In this document: positions 13,135 through 14,321 of the stretch, one piece after another
Layout: the number at the start of each line of letters is the position of its first letter
How positions within the stretch are numbered: position 1 is the stretch's first letter
NCBI GenBank assembly: GCA_025934635.1
Contig: JAICWX010000225.1
Coordinates: 1 to 14,321, forward strand
Length of the DNA stretch: 14,321 nt
Origin: Streptosporangiaceae bacterium
GTDB taxonomy: Bacteria; Actinomycetota; Actinomycetes; Streptosporangiales; Streptosporangiaceae
Direction: 5' to 3'
The notes under the pieces: model-generated
Told to the model about the DNA's origin: nothing
What the model saw: the letters and a program-made list of their open reading frames with translations, nothing else
Database searches by the model: none
Position numbers and translations under genes: made by a program

Positions 13135-13248
13135 ATGCAGAATAACGACCTACTCCCTCAGGTCCGGACGCTGCGCGCTGGCGGCGCCGGTCTCGCCTCG
13201 GTGCTGGTCGCCCGCCGGCATCGGTACGGCGGCCCCGTGAACGCGTGA
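13135..13248 (+). pseudogene. probable gutted remnant of a helix-turn-helix gene upstream of the DUF2786 gene
   Basis: A 37-codon frame starts MQNNDLLPQVRTLRAGG and continues AGLASVLVARRHRYGGPVNA. The first part resembles the N-terminus of an actinobacterial helix-turn-helix protein (LLPQVRTLRA.G.S...IA). The second resembles an internal block of the same protein (GLASVLVARRHRYG). The ~60 or more residues expected between them are absent, and the rest of the protein is also missing. In another frame, bases ~13262-13301 read SGGYHFSFGTQYGG, which could be part of the former C-terminus. I infer one gene reduced by internal deletions, its former 3' end directly preceding the DUF2786 gene. This rests on memory of the family, not on a search; a genuine small peptide gene is possible. 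Confidence 0.4.
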
Positions 13249-13307
13249 GATCCGCCCCAAGCGGTGGCTACCATTTCTCGTTCGGCACGCAGTACGGAGG
13301 GGAGCAC

Positions 13308-14321
13308 GTGAGCAAGGCGAACAGGCTGCGGCGCAAGGCCAAGGAGAAGGACCGGGCGCGCCGCCGGCAGCAGCGGCCCGCTGGCCAGACGGCACACGAT
13401 CCCTTCTCCGGGCCCTTCTCCGGGAATCCGCAGCCGGGCCGGCCCAGCGCCACCGAGCAGGTCGAGCTGGTAGTGGACGAGGCGACCTACGCGACGGTCA
13501 AGGGCGACGACGACCTCGCCCAAACGTGCATGACGAGGCTGGCCGAGCAGAGCAACCCCCAGCTGGTGGACCGGGTGCTGCGCCGGATCCTAGCGCAGAG
13601 CGTCACCCTCACCTGGCGGTTCGGCTGGCAGCCGGTCGACCTGGTCCGCTACGCCCACCGCGGCCACGGCAAGCGGGTGGCACTGATGATGACCGACGCC
13701 ATCGCCGGCGAAATGCGCGCCTATTCCGCGGCCACCGTGGACGAAAGCTGGCAGCGGCAGCTCACCCAGCTCGGTGCCGTGGTCTGGTGGCCGAGCGACG
13801 ACGGCTTTCTGCGGGACTGGGCCCAGGCGCAGGGAGCGGATCGCAGGACGGCCATCGAGGTCGTGCTCCGTACGATCGCCCTGCTCCGCACTCTCCCCAG
13901 GCTCCAGCTCCTCTGCCCGCCGCCAGGTAAGGCCCGCCCCAGCGCCCGCGCCGCGACGACCCAGGTCGACCAGCGCATGCTCGACAAGGTACGGGCACTG
14001 CTGGCCAAAGCCGAGTCGACCGAGTTCCCCGAAGAGGCCGAAGCGCTCACCTCCCGGGCCCAGCAGCTCATGGCCCGGCACAGCATCGACCATGCGCTGC
14101 TCGCCGCGGGGACCGGCAACCGGGAGGAGCCGGCCGGACGCCGCCTCCCCGTCGACAACCCCTACGAATCACCCAAGGCCGTGCTGCTGAGCGAGGTCGC
14201 CCAGGCGAACCGGTGCAAGGCCGTCTGGAGCAAGGCGCTGGGCTTCAGCACCGTGCTCGGCTTTCCCTCCGATCTGGACGCGGTCGAGCTGCTGTTCACC
14301 TCATTGCTGATCCAGGCCACC
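13308..14321 (+). CDS. DUF2786 domain protein (3' end outside window)
   Basis: An open frame from GTG at 13308 (GGAGG 7 bases upstream) to the window end: 338 codons with no stop, so the gene is cut by the window. The N-terminus is very basic (MSKANRLRRKAKEKDRARRRQQ). Then follow a proline/glycine linker with a short FSGPFSG repeat, a helical region with LVDRVLRRILAQSVTLTWRFGWQPVDLVRYAHR (87-118), and the DUF2786 domain at ~221-262: DQRMLDKVRALLAKAEST, then PEEAEALTSRAQQLMARH. The following part resembles the DUF7168-type extension usually found after DUF2786, where the window ends. The family's function is unknown; the basic N-terminus suggests nucleic-acid contact, but this is inference. 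A longer start is unlikely because the upstream frame is the HTH remnant. Confidence 0.85.
   Translation, partial: MSKANRLRRKAKEKDRARRRQQRPAGQTAHDPFSGPFSGNPQPGRPSATEQVELVVDEATYATVKGDDDLAQTCMTRLAEQSNPQLVDRVLRRILAQSVTLTWRFGWQPVDLVRYAHRGHGKRVALMMTDAIAGEMRAYSAATVDESWQRQLTQLGAVVWWPSDDGFLRDWAQAQGADRRTAIEVVLRTIALLRTLPRLQLLCPPPGKARPSARAATTQVDQRMLDKVRALLAKAESTEFPEEAEALTSRAQQLMARHSIDHALLAAGTGNREEPAGRRLPVDNPYESPKAVLLSEVAQANRCKAVWSKALGFSTVLGFPSDLDAVELLFTSLLIQAT

Noticed and set aside
1..14321. CRISPR array, tRNA, rRNA or insertion sequence
   Set aside because: No regularly spaced repeats, no tRNA-like cloverleaf with CCA or TTCGA arm, and no transposase motifs were noticed on either strand.

Overview
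The window is GC-rich with strong G/C third positions, GTG as well as ATG starts and purine-rich ribosome binding sites. Its gene content (class E sortase, small hydrophobic protein, DUF2786 protein, RbsABC-type transporter) fits a filamentous actinomycete, perhaps near Streptosporangiales, although the order is a guess. I see no tRNA, rRNA, CRISPR array, insertion sequence or replication origin.

Left part (1-3611): a minus-strand run holds a soluble PAS histidine kinase, an M20 amidohydrolase and a truncated TRIC-type channel gene whose homology stops near base 195. A stand-alone response regulator is transcribed divergently from the kinase. At 3775-4962 lies a conserved actinobacterial protein of unknown function with a coiled-coil C-terminal half. 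It meets a small dimeric alpha-beta-barrel (ABM-like) protein tail to tail, with a 9-base overlap.

Middle (5369-7269, minus): a compact three-gene cassette encodes a processive-type family 2 glycosyltransferase, a 50-residue protein that is almost only an LPVTG sorting signal, and a class E sortase 3 bases downstream. The small gene starts with GTG and is easily missed. The three products plausibly work together at the cell surface. Next, at 7425-8027, is the scar of a deletion: the last 60 residues of a LysR regulator (minus) join directly to the last ~140 residues of a metal-type cupin (plus). This is what remains of a divergent regulator/target pair.

Right part (8031-14321): an RbsABC-like sugar importer (ATPase, permease, lipoprotein, minus, overlapping genes) sits downstream of a carboxymuconolactone-decarboxylase-like gene. 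Upstream of that gene is a perfect spaced inverted repeat, then a frameshifted remnant resembling a TetR ligand-binding domain. A 49-residue hydrophobic membrane protein, a gutted remnant of a probable helix-turn-helix gene, and a DUF2786 protein running off the window end complete the plus strand. The most notable features are the tiny sortase-substrate cassette and the number of genes reduced to fragments: TRIC, LysR, cupin, probably TetR, and probably the HTH gene.
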